Origin: Holophagales bacterium
Lineage (GTDB): Bacteria; Acidobacteriota; Thermoanaerobaculia; Multivoradales; Multivoraceae
Reading direction: 5' to 3'
Length of the DNA: 64,000 nt
Assembly: GCA_009845425.1 (NCBI GenBank)
Contig: VXZQ01000017.1
Location: 399,463 to 463,462 of the forward strand
Shown: piece by piece, positions 40,182-49,115 of the stretch
How the letters are laid out: each line of letters opens with the position of its first letter
Numbering within the stretch: the stretch's first letter is position 1
The notes under the pieces: generated by a model
What the model saw: only the letters and a program-made list of their open reading frames with translations
Told to the model about the DNA's origin: nothing
Databases searched by the model: none
Made by a program: the position numbers and the translations under genes

Positions 40182-41366
40182 CTACGCGGCCGCTGCCCTC
40201 TTCTCCCGTCGCGCGCGCCCGAAGGTGGTTTCCCAGATCAGGACGATCGGGCTCGCGACGTAGATCGACGAGTAGGTGCCGACGAGCACGCCGACGAGGA
40301 GCAGGAAGGAGAAGCCCCGGATCACGTCGCCGCCGAGGACGAACAGGCAACCGACGGCGAGCAGGGTGGTGCCGGACGTCAGGGCGGTGCGCGAGAGGGT
40401 CTGGTTCAGGCTCCGGTTCAGCACCGCGACCAGAGACTCGCGACGGTTCCGGCGCAGGTTCTCGCGCACCCGGTCGAAGACGACGACGGAGTCGTTGACC
40501 GAGTAGCCGATGACAGTCAGGAAGGCGGCGATCGTCGTCAGGTTGAACTCGTAGCCCGCGAAGGCGAACAGGCCCAGGCAGACGGCGACGTCGTGCGCGA
40601 GGGCGACCAGGGCGCCGATGCCGAAGCGCAGCTCGAACCGGAACCAGATGTAGGTCAGGATGCCGGCCAGGGAAAAGGCGATCGCCAGCAGGCCCTTGCG
40701 CCGCAGTTCGCCACCGATCTGCGGCAGCACGCTGTCGCTCGACTGGACCGCGAAGTGGCCGAAGGTGGCGCCGTCCCTGATCGCCGCCAGGGCCTCGGGG
40801 CTGAGCGCTTCACCCGGCTGTATCTCGGACCAGTCGCGGATCAGCCCACCGGTCCGCCGCAGGGCCATGACCTCGGCCGCCGCTTCCCGGTAGTGCTCGC
40901 GGGCGCCGATGTCGTCACCGGTCGCCCGCATGCCGTCCGGATCGGCGCCGAGCAGCATCGAGGCGAGCGCCTCGGTGCCCTGCCGGTTCAGGTCGAAGCC
41001 GCTGACGTCGCGGTTGTAGCGTCGTTCCAGCACCTCCTCGACCCGCGAAGCGCTGCTTCGCTGTTCCTCGTCGTCGGCGACCGGGGTCTTCAGGATGATC
41101 GAGTTGTCCCCCTCCTCGCCGAACGCCTGGATCGAGGCGTTCTCGATCCCCGCCTCCTGCAGCAGCCCGCGGAGTTCCTGGACGTCGGGCGGCTCGTCGA
41201 ACTGCACGATCATCTGGGTGCCGCCGGCGAAGTCGATGCCCAGGTTCAACTGCCGGCTGAAGATGTAGCCGAGCGCCGCGATCACGGCCACCGCGGACAG
41301 GGTCAGGCACACGCGCCGCGCGCGCATGAAGTCGAAACTCGTGTTGCGGAAGAACTCCATCGACAC
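40182..41366 (-). CDS. secF: Protein translocase subunit SecF
   Basis: SecF helps SecYEG complete protein export using proton flow. The six-helix RND-like layout is seen, with the long first periplasmic loop (about 45-190), IGYSVNDSVVVFDRVREN and the GG-TQM entry motif (FAGGTQMIVQF). The periplasmic loop is longer than in E. coli. It is downstream of secD, spacing 18 bases. Confidence 0.95.
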   Translation of the reverse strand: MSMEFFRNTSFDFMRARRVCLTLSAVAVIAALGYIFSRQLNLGIDFAGGTQMIVQFDEPPDVQELRGLLQEAGIENASIQAFGEEGDNSIILKTPVADDEEQRSSASRVEEVLERRYNRDVSGFDLNRQGTEALASMLLGADPDGMRATGDDIGAREHYREAAAEVMALRRTGGLIRDWSEIQPGEALSPEALAAIRDGATFGHFAVQSSDSVLPQIGGELRRKGLLAIAFSLAGILTYIWFRFELRFGIGALVALAHDVAVCLGLFAFAGYEFNLTTIAAFLTVIGYSVNDSVVVFDRVRENLRRNRRESLVAVLNRSLNQTLSRTALTSGTTLLAVGCLFVLGGDVIRGFSFLLLVGVLVGTYSSIYVASPIVLIWETTFGRARREKRAAAA

Positions 41367-41384
41367 TCTCCTAGCGATGCAGCT

Positions 41385-42959
41385 CTAGATCGACAGGCGC
41401 TCGACCCGGCCCGAGCGGGACAGGAGCAGGTCGAACAGCAAGCGGCTGTTGAAGACGGCCGTGAACACCGAAGCCAGGATGCCCACGGTCAGGGTCACCG
41501 CGAAGCCGCGGATCGCGCCGGTGCCGAAGTTGATCAGGAAGATGGCCGCGATCAGCGTCGTGAGGTTCGCGTCGAGGATCGACGACCACGCCTTGCCGAA
41601 GCCCGAAACGACCGCAGCCTTGACCGTGCGGCCGTTGTGCAGCTCCTCGCGGATCCGCTCGAACACCAGGACGTTCGCGTCCACCGCCATGCCGATCGTC
41701 AGGATCAGCCCGGCGATGCCCGGCAGGGTGAGGGCGGCGCCGAAGTAGGCGAGGACGCCGAACACGAGCACGAAGTTGAGCGCCAGCGCCACCATCGCGT
41801 TGATGCCCGAAGCTTTGTAGACGACCAGCATCGCCAGGATCACCAGCACGATCCCGAAGAGGAAGGCGCGGGTGCCCTGGTCGATGGAGTCCTGCCCGAG
41901 CGACGGGCCCACCGCCTGCTGCTGCAGGTAGTTGATGCCCGCGGGCAGGGCGCCCGAGCGCAGCACGGTCGCCAGGTCCTCGACCTCCTGCTGGGTGAAC
42001 GCGCCGGTGATGACCCCGGAGTCGGAGATCCGGCTCTCGATGACCGGCGCCGACTGCACCTTGCCGTCCAGGACGATCGCCAGCGGCCGGCCGACGTTCG
42101 CGCCGGTCCAGTCCTCGAAGATCTGGGCGCCCTCGTGAGTGAGCGAGAAGTTGACGACCGGTTCCTGGAACTGGCCGAGCCCGGCGCGCGCCGTCTTCAG
42201 GTCGCGTCCGGTGATCACGGGACGCCGCTCGAGCGCGTAGAAGACCTGGCCGAGCACGCTGCCGTCCTCGCCCCGCTGGTCCTGGGCGGCGATCTCCAGG
42301 TTCTCGGGCAGGGTCCCGCCGTAGCGGTCGAGAATCTCCTGGCGGTCGAACGCCGCGCCCCCGCTCTCCGGGTAGACGGCGAGCCGGAACTCGAGGAAGG
42401 CGGTGTTCTTGATCAGGTCCTTCACCCGTTCCGGATCGTCGACGCCCGGAAGCTGGACGACCAGCCGGTTGCTGCCCAGGCCCTGACGCTGGATCACCGG
42501 CTCGGCGACCCCGAACTCGTCGACCCGGTTGCGGATCGTCTGCAGGGCCTGGTCGATCGCCTGCTCGCGGATCGTGTTCACCTCGTCCGGGCGGCGCTCG
42601 AAGATCACATCCTCGCCACTGCGCCGCCAGGTCCAGTACGGCACGTTCTCCTCGATGATCGTGGGCAGCAGACCGTCCTGGTCGGGCGGCAGGCCCGAGA
42701 GCCGGAACCGGGTCGGAGTCTCGGTGAGCGCGCTCGTGCCCTCGACCCCCTTCTCGGCGAGTTCCTGGATCAGGCTGTCGATGTCCTTCTGCGCCTCGGC
42801 CCGCAACGCGTCATCGGTCAGCACCTCGAGCAGCAGATGGATGCCGCCGCGGAGGTCGAGACCCAGGTTGATCGAGTCGGCGAGCGGGAAGGCCGAGAAC
42901 GCGCACGCCGAGACGACGACCACCACGACCAGGCCCCGCCAGAGCAGATTCCGGTTCAT
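41385..42959 (-). CDS. secD: Protein translocase subunit SecD
   Basis: SecD pairs with SecF. The signature LGLDLRGGIHLLLEV is near the N-terminus, followed by the P1 periplasmic domain and six membrane helices with AMAVDANVLVFERIREE-type residues (GMAVDANVLVFERIREE). At 524 aa it is complete. The ATG overlaps the yajC stop (ATGA). Confidence 0.96.
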   Translation of the reverse strand: MNRNLLWRGLVVVVVVSACAFSAFPLADSINLGLDLRGGIHLLLEVLTDDALRAEAQKDIDSLIQELAEKGVEGTSALTETPTRFRLSGLPPDQDGLLPTIIEENVPYWTWRRSGEDVIFERRPDEVNTIREQAIDQALQTIRNRVDEFGVAEPVIQRQGLGSNRLVVQLPGVDDPERVKDLIKNTAFLEFRLAVYPESGGAAFDRQEILDRYGGTLPENLEIAAQDQRGEDGSVLGQVFYALERRPVITGRDLKTARAGLGQFQEPVVNFSLTHEGAQIFEDWTGANVGRPLAIVLDGKVQSAPVIESRISDSGVITGAFTQQEVEDLATVLRSGALPAGINYLQQQAVGPSLGQDSIDQGTRAFLFGIVLVILAMLVVYKASGINAMVALALNFVLVFGVLAYFGAALTLPGIAGLILTIGMAVDANVLVFERIREELHNGRTVKAAVVSGFGKAWSSILDANLTTLIAAIFLINFGTGAIRGFAVTLTVGILASVFTAVFNSRLLFDLLLSRSGRVERLSI

Positions 42960-43267
42960 GACGTCGACTCCTCGGCCAGCCCGGTGATCGACGACTTCGT
43001 GACCTTCACCCTGACGCCGTCCGCGATCTGCAGAATGACGGTGGTCGGCTCGGTCGACACGACGTCGCCGAAGACGCCGCCCTGGGTGAGGACGCGGTCG
43101 CCCTTCTTCAGCGCCTCCACCGTCGCCTGCAGTTGCTTGCGCCGACGGCGTTCCGGAGCGATCAGCAGGAAGTAGAAGATGGCGCCGATCAGGATGAGCG
43201 GCAGAAACTGAATGAGACCCGAGGGCGCTCCGCCCGTGGCCACAAACAGTGCGAAATCAGGAATCAT
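42956..43267 (-). CDS. yajC: Sec translocon accessory protein YajC
   Basis: YajC is a small single-helix protein of the SecDF complex. The helix (about 18-38) and the QATVEALKKGDRVLTQGGVFG segment are typical; the product is 103 aa. The start ATG is at 43265-43267; a longer frame only reads into the upstream tgt gene. tgt-yajC-secD-secF is the usual bacterial order. Confidence 0.93.
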   Translation of the reverse strand: MIPDFALFVATGGAPSGLIQFLPLILIGAIFYFLLIAPERRRRKQLQATVEALKKGDRVLTQGGVFGDVVSTEPTTVILQIADGVRVKVTKSSITGLAEESTS

Positions 43268-43341
43268 CTCTGGTGCTCCCAGCAGCGTACTTTGGCTGGC
43301 GGCGGGCCGACTGGTCGTGGCCCCCACCGCAAAGGCGTACC

Positions 43342-44598
43342 CTATCGCCGTTCGGCCTCCGGTTCGCCCTCCGGGCCGACTTCCGGTAGCCGCGACGCCG
43401 CGAAGGTGGCCAGCGCGCCGTCGGCGATCGCCCGGCGCAGATCGGCCATGAAGTCGAGGTAGAAGCGCACGTTGTGCTCGGTCGCCAGCACTTTGCCGGT
43501 GATCTCGCCGCAGCGGAAGAGGTGGTGCAGGAAGGCCCGGCTGTGCCGGCGGCATACCGGGCAGCCGCAAGCCGGATCCACGGGACGCGGATCCTCCCGG
43601 TAGCGCGCCTTCTTGATTCTGACGATGCCGGTGGACGAGAACAGCGTGCCGTGGCGGGCGTTGCGCGAAGGCAGCACGCAGTCGAAGAGATCGACGCCGA
43701 GGCTCACGGCGTGGAAGAGGTCCTCCGGAGTACCCAGCCCCATCAGGTAGCGGGGGCGATCATCCGGCAGCGCGGGAGCGACCCAGGACACGGCCTGCCG
43801 GCCCAGTTCGCGCTCCTCGCCGACACTGACGCCGCCGATCGCGTAACCGTCGAAGGGCAGGCCGGCGAGGTCCTCCGCGGCGGCGAGCCGCAGGTCCTCG
43901 AAGAAGCTCCCCTGCACGATGCCGAACAGACCCGCCGCCGCCGGGTCTCCGTCCGCTCCCCAGCGGTCCAGGGAGCGCCTGGCCCAGAGGTTCGTCCGCC
44001 GCAGCGCCTCGGCCGCCGCCTCGCGGTCCACCGGCCACGGCGGGCACTCGTCGAGCACCATCGCGGCATCCACGCCGATCTGTTCCTGGAACTCCACGAC
44101 CCGCTCGGGCGTCAGCTCCACGGTGCTGCCGTCGTGCGGGCTCCGGAAGGTGACTCCCCGGTCGTCGACCCGCCGCAACCCGGCCAGGCTGAACACCTGG
44201 TAGCCGCCGCTGTCCATCGCCAGCGGACCGTCCCAGCCGATGAACTCGTGCAGGCCGCCCAGACCGGTGATCCGGTCCGGGCCCACCCGCTCCAGCAGGT
44301 GGAAGAGGTTCGTCATCAGGAGCCGCGCTCCGGCCGCCTCCAGCACGTCCTGGCTCAGGCCCTTCACTGCGCCCAACGTGCCGACCGGCATGAAGGCCGG
44401 CGTCTCGACCTCGCCGTGGGGCGTGGTCAGGCGACCGAGACGGGCGAGCCCGTCACGGGAAACGACGCGGAACCCGAACCGGCCGCCATGGAACTGGCCG
44501 CCAGAACGGAGCCGGCCTGACGGCCGGCGCGTCTCCCTGGCCGCCTTCGGCGGCAGCGGGTCAGAAGACCCGCGCACCGACAAGGCGGCCAGTTCCAT
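43342..44598 (-). CDS. tgt: Queuine/preQ1 tRNA-guanine transglycosylase with repeat-derived N-terminus
   Basis: Tgt swaps guanine-34 for preQ1 in tRNAs with GUN anticodons. The core is normal: TPAFMPVGT, the nucleophile region MDSGGYQVFSL, DCVLPSRNARHG and a CGCPVC...H zinc site. The family normally begins near residue 43 here (FGFRVVSRDG). No standard start lies at that point, and the only in-frame ATG/GTG codons fall inside the repeat element, so about 40 residues of N-terminus come from repeat DNA. Whether it is translated so, or a rare start codon is used, is unknown. Confidence 0.93.
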   Translation of the reverse strand: MELAALSVRGSSDPLPPKAARETRRPSGRLRSGGQFHGGRFGFRVVSRDGLARLGRLTTPHGEVETPAFMPVGTLGAVKGLSQDVLEAAGARLLMTNLFHLLERVGPDRITGLGGLHEFIGWDGPLAMDSGGYQVFSLAGLRRVDDRGVTFRSPHDGSTVELTPERVVEFQEQIGVDAAMVLDECPPWPVDREAAAEALRRTNLWARRSLDRWGADGDPAAAGLFGIVQGSFFEDLRLAAAEDLAGLPFDGYAIGGVSVGEERELGRQAVSWVAPALPDDRPRYLMGLGTPEDLFHAVSLGVDLFDCVLPSRNARHGTLFSSTGIVRIKKARYREDPRPVDPACGCPVCRRHSRAFLHHLFRCGEITGKVLATEHNVRFYLDFMADLRRAIADGALATFAASRLPEVGPEGEPEAERR

Positions 44599-44599
44599 G
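44487..44599 (-). mobile_element. MITE-like element containing palindromic repeat, copy B
   Basis: A 113-bp stretch is bounded by perfect 16-bp inverted repeats (44487-44502 and 44584-44599, CATGGAACTGGCCGCC). Between them are the shared TGTCGGTGCG motif, the GCGGGTC-TTCT-GACCCGC hairpin, a GCCGCC/GGCGGC stem and a CCGGCCGTCAGGCCGG palindrome. No coding capacity for a transposase. The minus-strand ATG of tgt lies in one terminal repeat. It could be a miniature inverted-repeat element or a locally evolved structure. Confidence 0.6.
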
Positions 44600-44607
44600 C
44601 AAACCGC

Positions 44608-45345
44608 TCAGTTGAGATCGATCTCGGTGACTTCGACGTCGTCGGGCAGCGCCAGGATGAACTCCGAGTCGTCGATCGGCTCGTTCAGGACCAGATCTTC
44701 GAGGGTGACGAGCCGCTCGTCGCCGCTGGCGAGGACGACATTGAACTTCCACGGCAGGAAGCTGGCCGGGTCGATCCAGAGATCGATCTCCCGCACCCGC
44801 TTCTCGACGCTCCGGTAGTCCGGCGTCAGGTGCAGGAAGTAGGAGTCCCCCTCCTCCTCGGGAAACTCCACCTGGACGGCGAAGTACTTCAACAGCGTCT
44901 CCAGGTTGCCCGCGGGTCCCATGTACTCCAGTATCTGCTCGGACAGGCGACCCACCTCGGTCACCCTGGCGGTGCCCAGATCGACGTACCAGTTGGTCGC
45001 CACGTCGTCGTGAACGGTCATGATCACCGGCTTCGGCTCGGCGATCTCCCAGCGGAGCGCGTCCGGCGGCCGGTAGCGGAGCCAGCCGCGCTCCTCCACC
45101 GGCTCCAGAAGCAGCTCGCTTTCCCGCCGCTGAAACAGGCGCGCCTGCAGAGTCACGATCAGGTTCTGCTCGTACTTGACCCGCTCGACCAGCCGGTCGA
45201 GACGCTCGCGCAGACCGAGCCCCTCGGCCGTCGGATCGGGCGGCTCGGCGGGAGGGTCCGGCGACTGGGCGGGGAGAACGCCGGCGGCCGTCAGGGCCAG
45301 CAACAGTCCTCCCAACCACGGCGCGATGCGGAGACGGTTCTTCAT
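44608..45345 (-). CDS. LolA-like outer-membrane lipoprotein carrier
   Basis: LolA shuttles lipoproteins across the periplasm. A signal peptide (1-25) is followed by an open half-barrel typical of LolA/LolB: GWLRYRPPDALRWEIAEP, then DLWIDPASFLPWKF near the end. The 245-aa length is slightly longer than E. coli LolA. The ATG at 45343-45345 is chosen because it gives a signal peptide. The family also includes LolB-like proteins, so the exact role is open. Confidence 0.72.
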   Translation of the reverse strand: MKNRLRIAPWLGGLLLALTAAGVLPAQSPDPPAEPPDPTAEGLGLRERLDRLVERVKYEQNLIVTLQARLFQRRESELLLEPVEERGWLRYRPPDALRWEIAEPKPVIMTVHDDVATNWYVDLGTARVTEVGRLSEQILEYMGPAGNLETLLKYFAVQVEFPEEEGDSYFLHLTPDYRSVEKRVREIDLWIDPASFLPWKFNVVLASGDERLVTLEDLVLNEPIDDSEFILALPDDVEVTEIDLN

Positions 45346-45384
45346 CGCTGTGAGCCAGCGCGGGGCAGCCGTAGAGTAGCAACC

Positions 45385-46569
45385 GTGGCGACGCTGGCGT
45401 TCCGGGACCCGATCCACGGCTTCATCGAGGCCGACGAACTCGAAGCCGCGCTCATCGGCACCCGGCCGATGCAGCGCCTGCGTTCGATCCGCCAACTCGG
45501 CCTGACCCATCTCGTGTTCCCCGGCGCGGAGCACAGCCGTTTCGGTCACGCCCTGGGCACGATGCACCTGGCCGGCCGCGTCTACGACACGCTGGCCGGA
45601 GCCGAGGGGACGCCCCTCGAAGCCGGCCCGAGCGCGCGATCCCGGCGCCTGGTTCGGGCGGCCGCCCTGCTCCATGACCTCGGGCACGCCCCCTTCAGCC
45701 ACTGGGCCGAGGATCTGTTCGAGGACGGGATCGACCACGAGGACATGAGCCGGCGCCTGCTCGGCGGCCGCGAGATCAGCGCCGCGTTCGAACAACACGG
45801 CCAGGGCCTCGAGGCCCGCGACGTGATCCGGCTGCTCGGCGACGACCTCGACGGGCCCGAGCGGCTGCTGCCGCCGATCGTCTCCGGCGAACTCGACGTC
45901 GACAAGATGGACTATCTGCTGCGGGACTCCCTGTTCTGCGGCGTCCGCTACGGCAACTTCGACCTCGACCAGGTGATCGCCACCGTGCGACCGCTCACCG
46001 ACGGCGCCGGCGGCGACCACCGGCTGGGGATCGACGCCGAGGGCCTGCACGCGGTCGAGGGCCTGATCCTGGCCCGCTACTACATGTTCACGCAGGTCTA
46101 CTTCCACGTCACCGGCAAGGCGCTGGAACTCCACCTGAACGAGTGGTTGCACGAACAGGGCATCGCCTGGAGCAGCGACCCGGAGCGCTTCCTGGCCAAC
46201 GACGACGGCGAGATGATGACGAGAATGCGGCGCTCGGACAGCCTGCACGCGCGGGCGATCACCGACCGCAGACACTTCCGGCTCGCCCACGAGACCGGCG
46301 AGCACCTGGACGCCGACGAGAAACGCGCGTTCGAAGAGCGCCTCGAACCGCTGCGCGAACGCTACGGCAAGAGCATCCTCGTCTCGAACTCGGCCAAGGA
46401 TCCCCACCGCCTCGGCCGCGGCCGGGTGCCGGTCCGCCACAACGGAGGGAAGCTCGTACAGCTCGAGGACGCGAGTCACTTCGTGCGTCACCTGCGGCGC
46501 ATCGACCGCTACCGGGTGTACTGCAGCGACGCCGTCTACGACGAAGTCCGGCTGGCGCTGGGCTCCTGA
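45385..46569 (+). CDS. HD-domain phosphohydrolase (dNTPase-like)
   Basis: This is an HD-superfamily hydrolase of the SAMHD1/dGTPase-like group, which degrades nucleotides. His50, His55 region (HSRFGHALG), the HDLGHAPFSH motif at 97-106 and the Asp in DVDKMDYLLRD supply the metal ligands. The start is GTG at 45385, with TAGAGT seven bases upstream and no Shine-Dalgarno. The 3' end overlaps convergent trmB by 34 bases. Substrate unknown. Confidence 0.83.
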   Translation: MATLAFRDPIHGFIEADELEAALIGTRPMQRLRSIRQLGLTHLVFPGAEHSRFGHALGTMHLAGRVYDTLAGAEGTPLEAGPSARSRRLVRAAALLHDLGHAPFSHWAEDLFEDGIDHEDMSRRLLGGREISAAFEQHGQGLEARDVIRLLGDDLDGPERLLPPIVSGELDVDKMDYLLRDSLFCGVRYGNFDLDQVIATVRPLTDGAGGDHRLGIDAEGLHAVEGLILARYYMFTQVYFHVTGKALELHLNEWLHEQGIAWSSDPERFLANDDGEMMTRMRRSDSLHARAITDRRHFRLAHETGEHLDADEKRAFEERLEPLRERYGKSILVSNSAKDPHRLGRGRVPVRHNGGKLVQLEDASHFVRHLRRIDRYRVYCSDAVYDEVRLALGS

Positions 46570-47291
46570 GCCGGGGCAGGCCCCACCAGCAGATCATCCC
46601 GGCCGGCGGGGTGAAGCAGGCTCGCCGCACCACCGCCTCGAAGGCGGGCCGCCAGCCGCACGATCGGCCGTCCCTCCCGCTCGAACTTCGCCTCGTAGTT
46701 CGTCCGCGGTCCTTCCGGCCAGCCGTCATCGACGCGGTCCACCTCCACTGCCGGATGCCGGGCAAGGGTTTCCGCCACCGCCTCGCCGTACTCCAGGTGG
46801 TCGGTGGCGAAGAACAGCCTTCCTCGCGGCGGATCGAGCAGCGCCAGCACCAGGTCGACGGTACGCGGGTCGAGCAGCCGCCGGCGGTGGTGCCGGCTCT
46901 TCGGCCAGGGGTCGGGGAAGTAGACGTGGACCGTGCGCGCCATCCCCGCGGGCAGCAGGGTCGCGATCAGATAGAGCGCCTCGCCGCGTAGCAGTATGAC
47001 GTTCGAGAGGCGACGCGAAGCCGCCCGCCGGGCCGCCAGGCGAAAGTACCTGGACGCCATCTCGACCCCCAGAAACGGGCGGGAACCGGCGGCGGCGGCC
47101 GAGGAAACGAGGAAGCGCCCCTTGCCAAAGCCAAGTTCGACTTCCCAGTCCGAGCCTTCCGCGAAGGCCGCCCGCAACTCGGCCCGGCACGAGGCGAGAT
47201 CGCGGAAGCCGCCGCCGCCGCCAATCGGTGCCGCTTCGCGGCGCCCACCTCCGGCCGCCTCCGGCGGCAGCGGGTCAGAAGACCCGCGCAC
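46536..47291 (-). CDS. trmB: tRNA (guanine-N7-)-methyltransferase
   Basis: TrmB makes m7G46 in tRNA variable loops. The SAM-binding ELGFGKGRFL, the VHVYFPDPWPKSRHHRRRL catalytic block and the later TNYEAKFEREG are all family hallmarks. The GTG at 47289-47291 lies inside a palindromic repeat and would begin the protein with repeat-encoded VRGSSDPLPP; a TTG at 47175-47177 just before the first strand is a more natural start. The true N-terminus is undecided. Confidence 0.9.
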   Translation of the reverse strand: MRGSSDPLPPEAAGGGRREAAPIGGGGGFRDLASCRAELRAAFAEGSDWEVELGFGKGRFLVSSAAAAGSRPFLGVEMASRYFRLAARRAASRRLSNVILLRGEALYLIATLLPAGMARTVHVYFPDPWPKSRHHRRRLLDPRTVDLVLALLDPPRGRLFFATDHLEYGEAVAETLARHPAVEVDRVDDGWPEGPRTNYEAKFEREGRPIVRLAARLRGGGAASLLHPAGRDDLLVGPAPAQEPSASRTSS

Positions 47292-47296
47292 CGACA
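47230..47296 (-). repeat. Palindromic repeat element, copy C
   Basis: Between mannose-1-phosphate guanylyltransferase (3' end at 47333) and trmB, read on the minus strand: TGTCGGTGCG, the GCGGGTC-TTCT-GACCCGC hairpin, GCCGCCGGAGGCGGC and GCCGC-GAA-GCGGC. It carries all palindrome modules, combining those of copies A/B with those of the 25.3 and 50.2 kb elements. Confidence 0.8.
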
Positions 47297-47332
47297 GGGC
47301 GGCGCCGGGCCAGACGAGGACGGGCGGCGCGC

Positions 47333-48388
47333 TCAGAGCAGATCCAGCCGGCCCCGGGCCACGAGCCGCTCCACGATCTCGCGGACGTCCTGGGCCCGCT
47401 CGCGCGGCACGACGAGAACGGAATCGCCGGTGCGCACGACGGCGAGACCCTCCACGCCGATCACCGCCACCGCGCCTTCGTCCGCGAACAGGAGGTTGTC
47501 GCGGGCATCGACCGCAAGCGTGTCGCCCACCGTCCGGTTGCCGTCCCCATCCGCCGGCAGTGCCTCGGCCAGCAGTCCCCAGGATCCGATGTCGTTCCAG
47601 CCGCAGTCGGCCACCACGCAGCCGATCGAGTCGAGCCGCTCCATCAGCCCGTAGTCGATCGAGATCGACTCGAGGCCGGCGTAGATCTCGCGGCGGCGGG
47701 CGGCGTCCAGACCGTCCGCCACCAGCCGCTCGATGCCGGTGGCAAGTTCCGGCAGGTGCTCGCGGTAGAGATCGAGCAGCACGGTGCCCCGAAACAGAAA
47801 GATGCCGGCGTTCCAGAAGTGGCGGCCCGATGCCTTGAAGCGCGCCGCCGTCTCCGCGTCCGGCTTCTCGGTGAACCGCAGCACGGGCTGAACGCCCAGG
47901 GGCTCGGCCGGCGCCTCGAGTTCCAGGTAGCCGTACCCGGTCTCGGGCCAGGCCGGTGCGATGCCGACCGTGACGACCTCGTGGTCGCCGCGCTCCACCG
48001 CCGCCGCGCCCCGGCTGAGCGCCTCGCGGAATGCGTCCTCGTCGGCGACCCAGTGGTCGGACGGCATGACCGCGATCACCTCCCGACGCGCCGCTTCCGG
48101 CATCGTCCGCACCGCCCAGCCGATCGCCGGCGCCGTGTTCCGTCCGCTCGGCTCACCCAGGATGCGCGAGGAGTCGAGGCCGGGCAGCTCGGCGGCGACC
48201 GCGGCCGCGAGTTCCTCGGTCGTGCAGACCCAGGTCCGCTCGGCACCGCACAACGGCTCGACCCGGCGCGCGGTCGCGGCCACCAGGGAACCGCCGCCCA
48301 GCAGGTCGAGGAGTTGCTTGGGGCGACGCCGGCGGCTCAGGGGCCAGAAGCGGGAACCGATGCCGCCGGCCAGGATCAGACCGATCAT
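47333..48388 (-). CDS. manC: Mannose-1-phosphate guanylyltransferase
   Basis: The enzyme makes GDP-mannose from mannose-1-phosphate and GTP. The N-terminal LILAGGIGSRFWPLSR nucleotide loop, the PKQ motif and VMPSDHWV are present, as is FTEKPD. At 351 aa it is the short form without the C-terminal phosphomannose isomerase domain. Its product is the substrate of Gmd at 5.3 kb. Confidence 0.93.
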   Translation of the reverse strand: MIGLILAGGIGSRFWPLSRRRRPKQLLDLLGGGSLVAATARRVEPLCGAERTWVCTTEELAAAVAAELPGLDSSRILGEPSGRNTAPAIGWAVRTMPEAARREVIAVMPSDHWVADEDAFREALSRGAAAVERGDHEVVTVGIAPAWPETGYGYLELEAPAEPLGVQPVLRFTEKPDAETAARFKASGRHFWNAGIFLFRGTVLLDLYREHLPELATGIERLVADGLDAARRREIYAGLESISIDYGLMERLDSIGCVVADCGWNDIGSWGLLAEALPADGDGNRTVGDTLAVDARDNLLFADEGAVAVIGVEGLAVVRTGDSVLVVPRERAQDVREIVERLVARGRLDLL

Positions 48389-48395
48389 CTGTCGC

Positions 48396-49115
48396 TCAGT
48401 CGGCGTCGGCGGCCGTCCGCCCCGGCCGCCCGGAGTGCCACCGGGCGACCTCGGCCAGCGACTTGCGCCGCAGGTCGGGCACCTCGCAGTCCGGGGCCGG
48501 ATAGCCGATCGGGAACAGGATGTACGGCTTCTCGTTCCGCGGGCGATTCAGGATCTCGCTCAGGAACCCCATCGGGCTCGGCGTGTGGGTCAGCGTGGCG
48601 AGCCCCATCCGGTGAAGGGCCGCGATGAACAGGCCGCAGGCGATGCCGACGCTCTCCTTCACGTAGTAGTTCTTCCGTTTCGCTCCGTCCTCGTCGACGC
48701 CGTAGAGCTCGGCGAACACGACGACGATCCACGGCACGGTGGTCAGGAACGGCTTTCGCCAGTCCGTGCCCAACGGCTTGAGCGCTTCCAGCCATTCGTC
48801 CGGCATCCGCCCTCCGAGGTAGCTGTGCTTCTCCTCCGCCTCAGCCGCTTCGCGGATCCGCGCCTTGACCTCCGGGTCGCTCACGGCGACGAATCGCCAC
48901 GGCTGGCGATGAGCCCCCGAGGGCGCGGTCGACGCCGCCTCGATCGCTCGTTCGATCAACCGCCGCGGCACCGGCTCGTCGGTGAAGAACCGGACGCTCC
49001 GCCGGCTGTCGAACTCCTCGAAGATCCCGTCGGCCCGGCGCTCCATCTCGGCCGGCTCCAGGCGCTCCGGCCGGTAGGGAACGAACACCGGGCGCTCAGG
49101 GCCGCCGCTACCCAC
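48396..49115 (-). CDS. Iodotyrosine-deiodinase-like nitroreductase-fold flavoprotein
   Basis: This is an FMN nitroreductase-fold protein of about 239 aa. It resembles mammalian iodotyrosine deiodinase over nearly its whole length: RRSVRFF at 38-44, TAPSGAH at 63-69, an ESVGIACG helix and a VPDLRRKSL tail. The residues that hold the halotyrosine zwitterion in the human enzyme (Glu, Tyr, Lys) align here with Glu95, Tyr99 and Lys121. Reductive dehalogenation of halotyrosines is therefore likely, from homology alone. GTG 49113-49115 is chosen as start; GTG at 49088 is an alternative. Confidence 0.82.
   Translation of the reverse strand: MGSGGPERPVFVPYRPERLEPAEMERRADGIFEEFDSRRSVRFFTDEPVPRRLIERAIEAASTAPSGAHRQPWRFVAVSDPEVKARIREAAEAEEKHSYLGGRMPDEWLEALKPLGTDWRKPFLTTVPWIVVVFAELYGVDEDGAKRKNYYVKESVGIACGLFIAALHRMGLATLTHTPSPMGFLSEILNRPRNEKPYILFPIGYPAPDCEVPDLRRKSLAEVARWHSGRPGRTAADAD

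Noticed and set aside
44830..45384. Upstream extension of the HD hydrolase frame
   Set aside because: This part is antisense to lolA; the HD family begins at the GTG at 45385.
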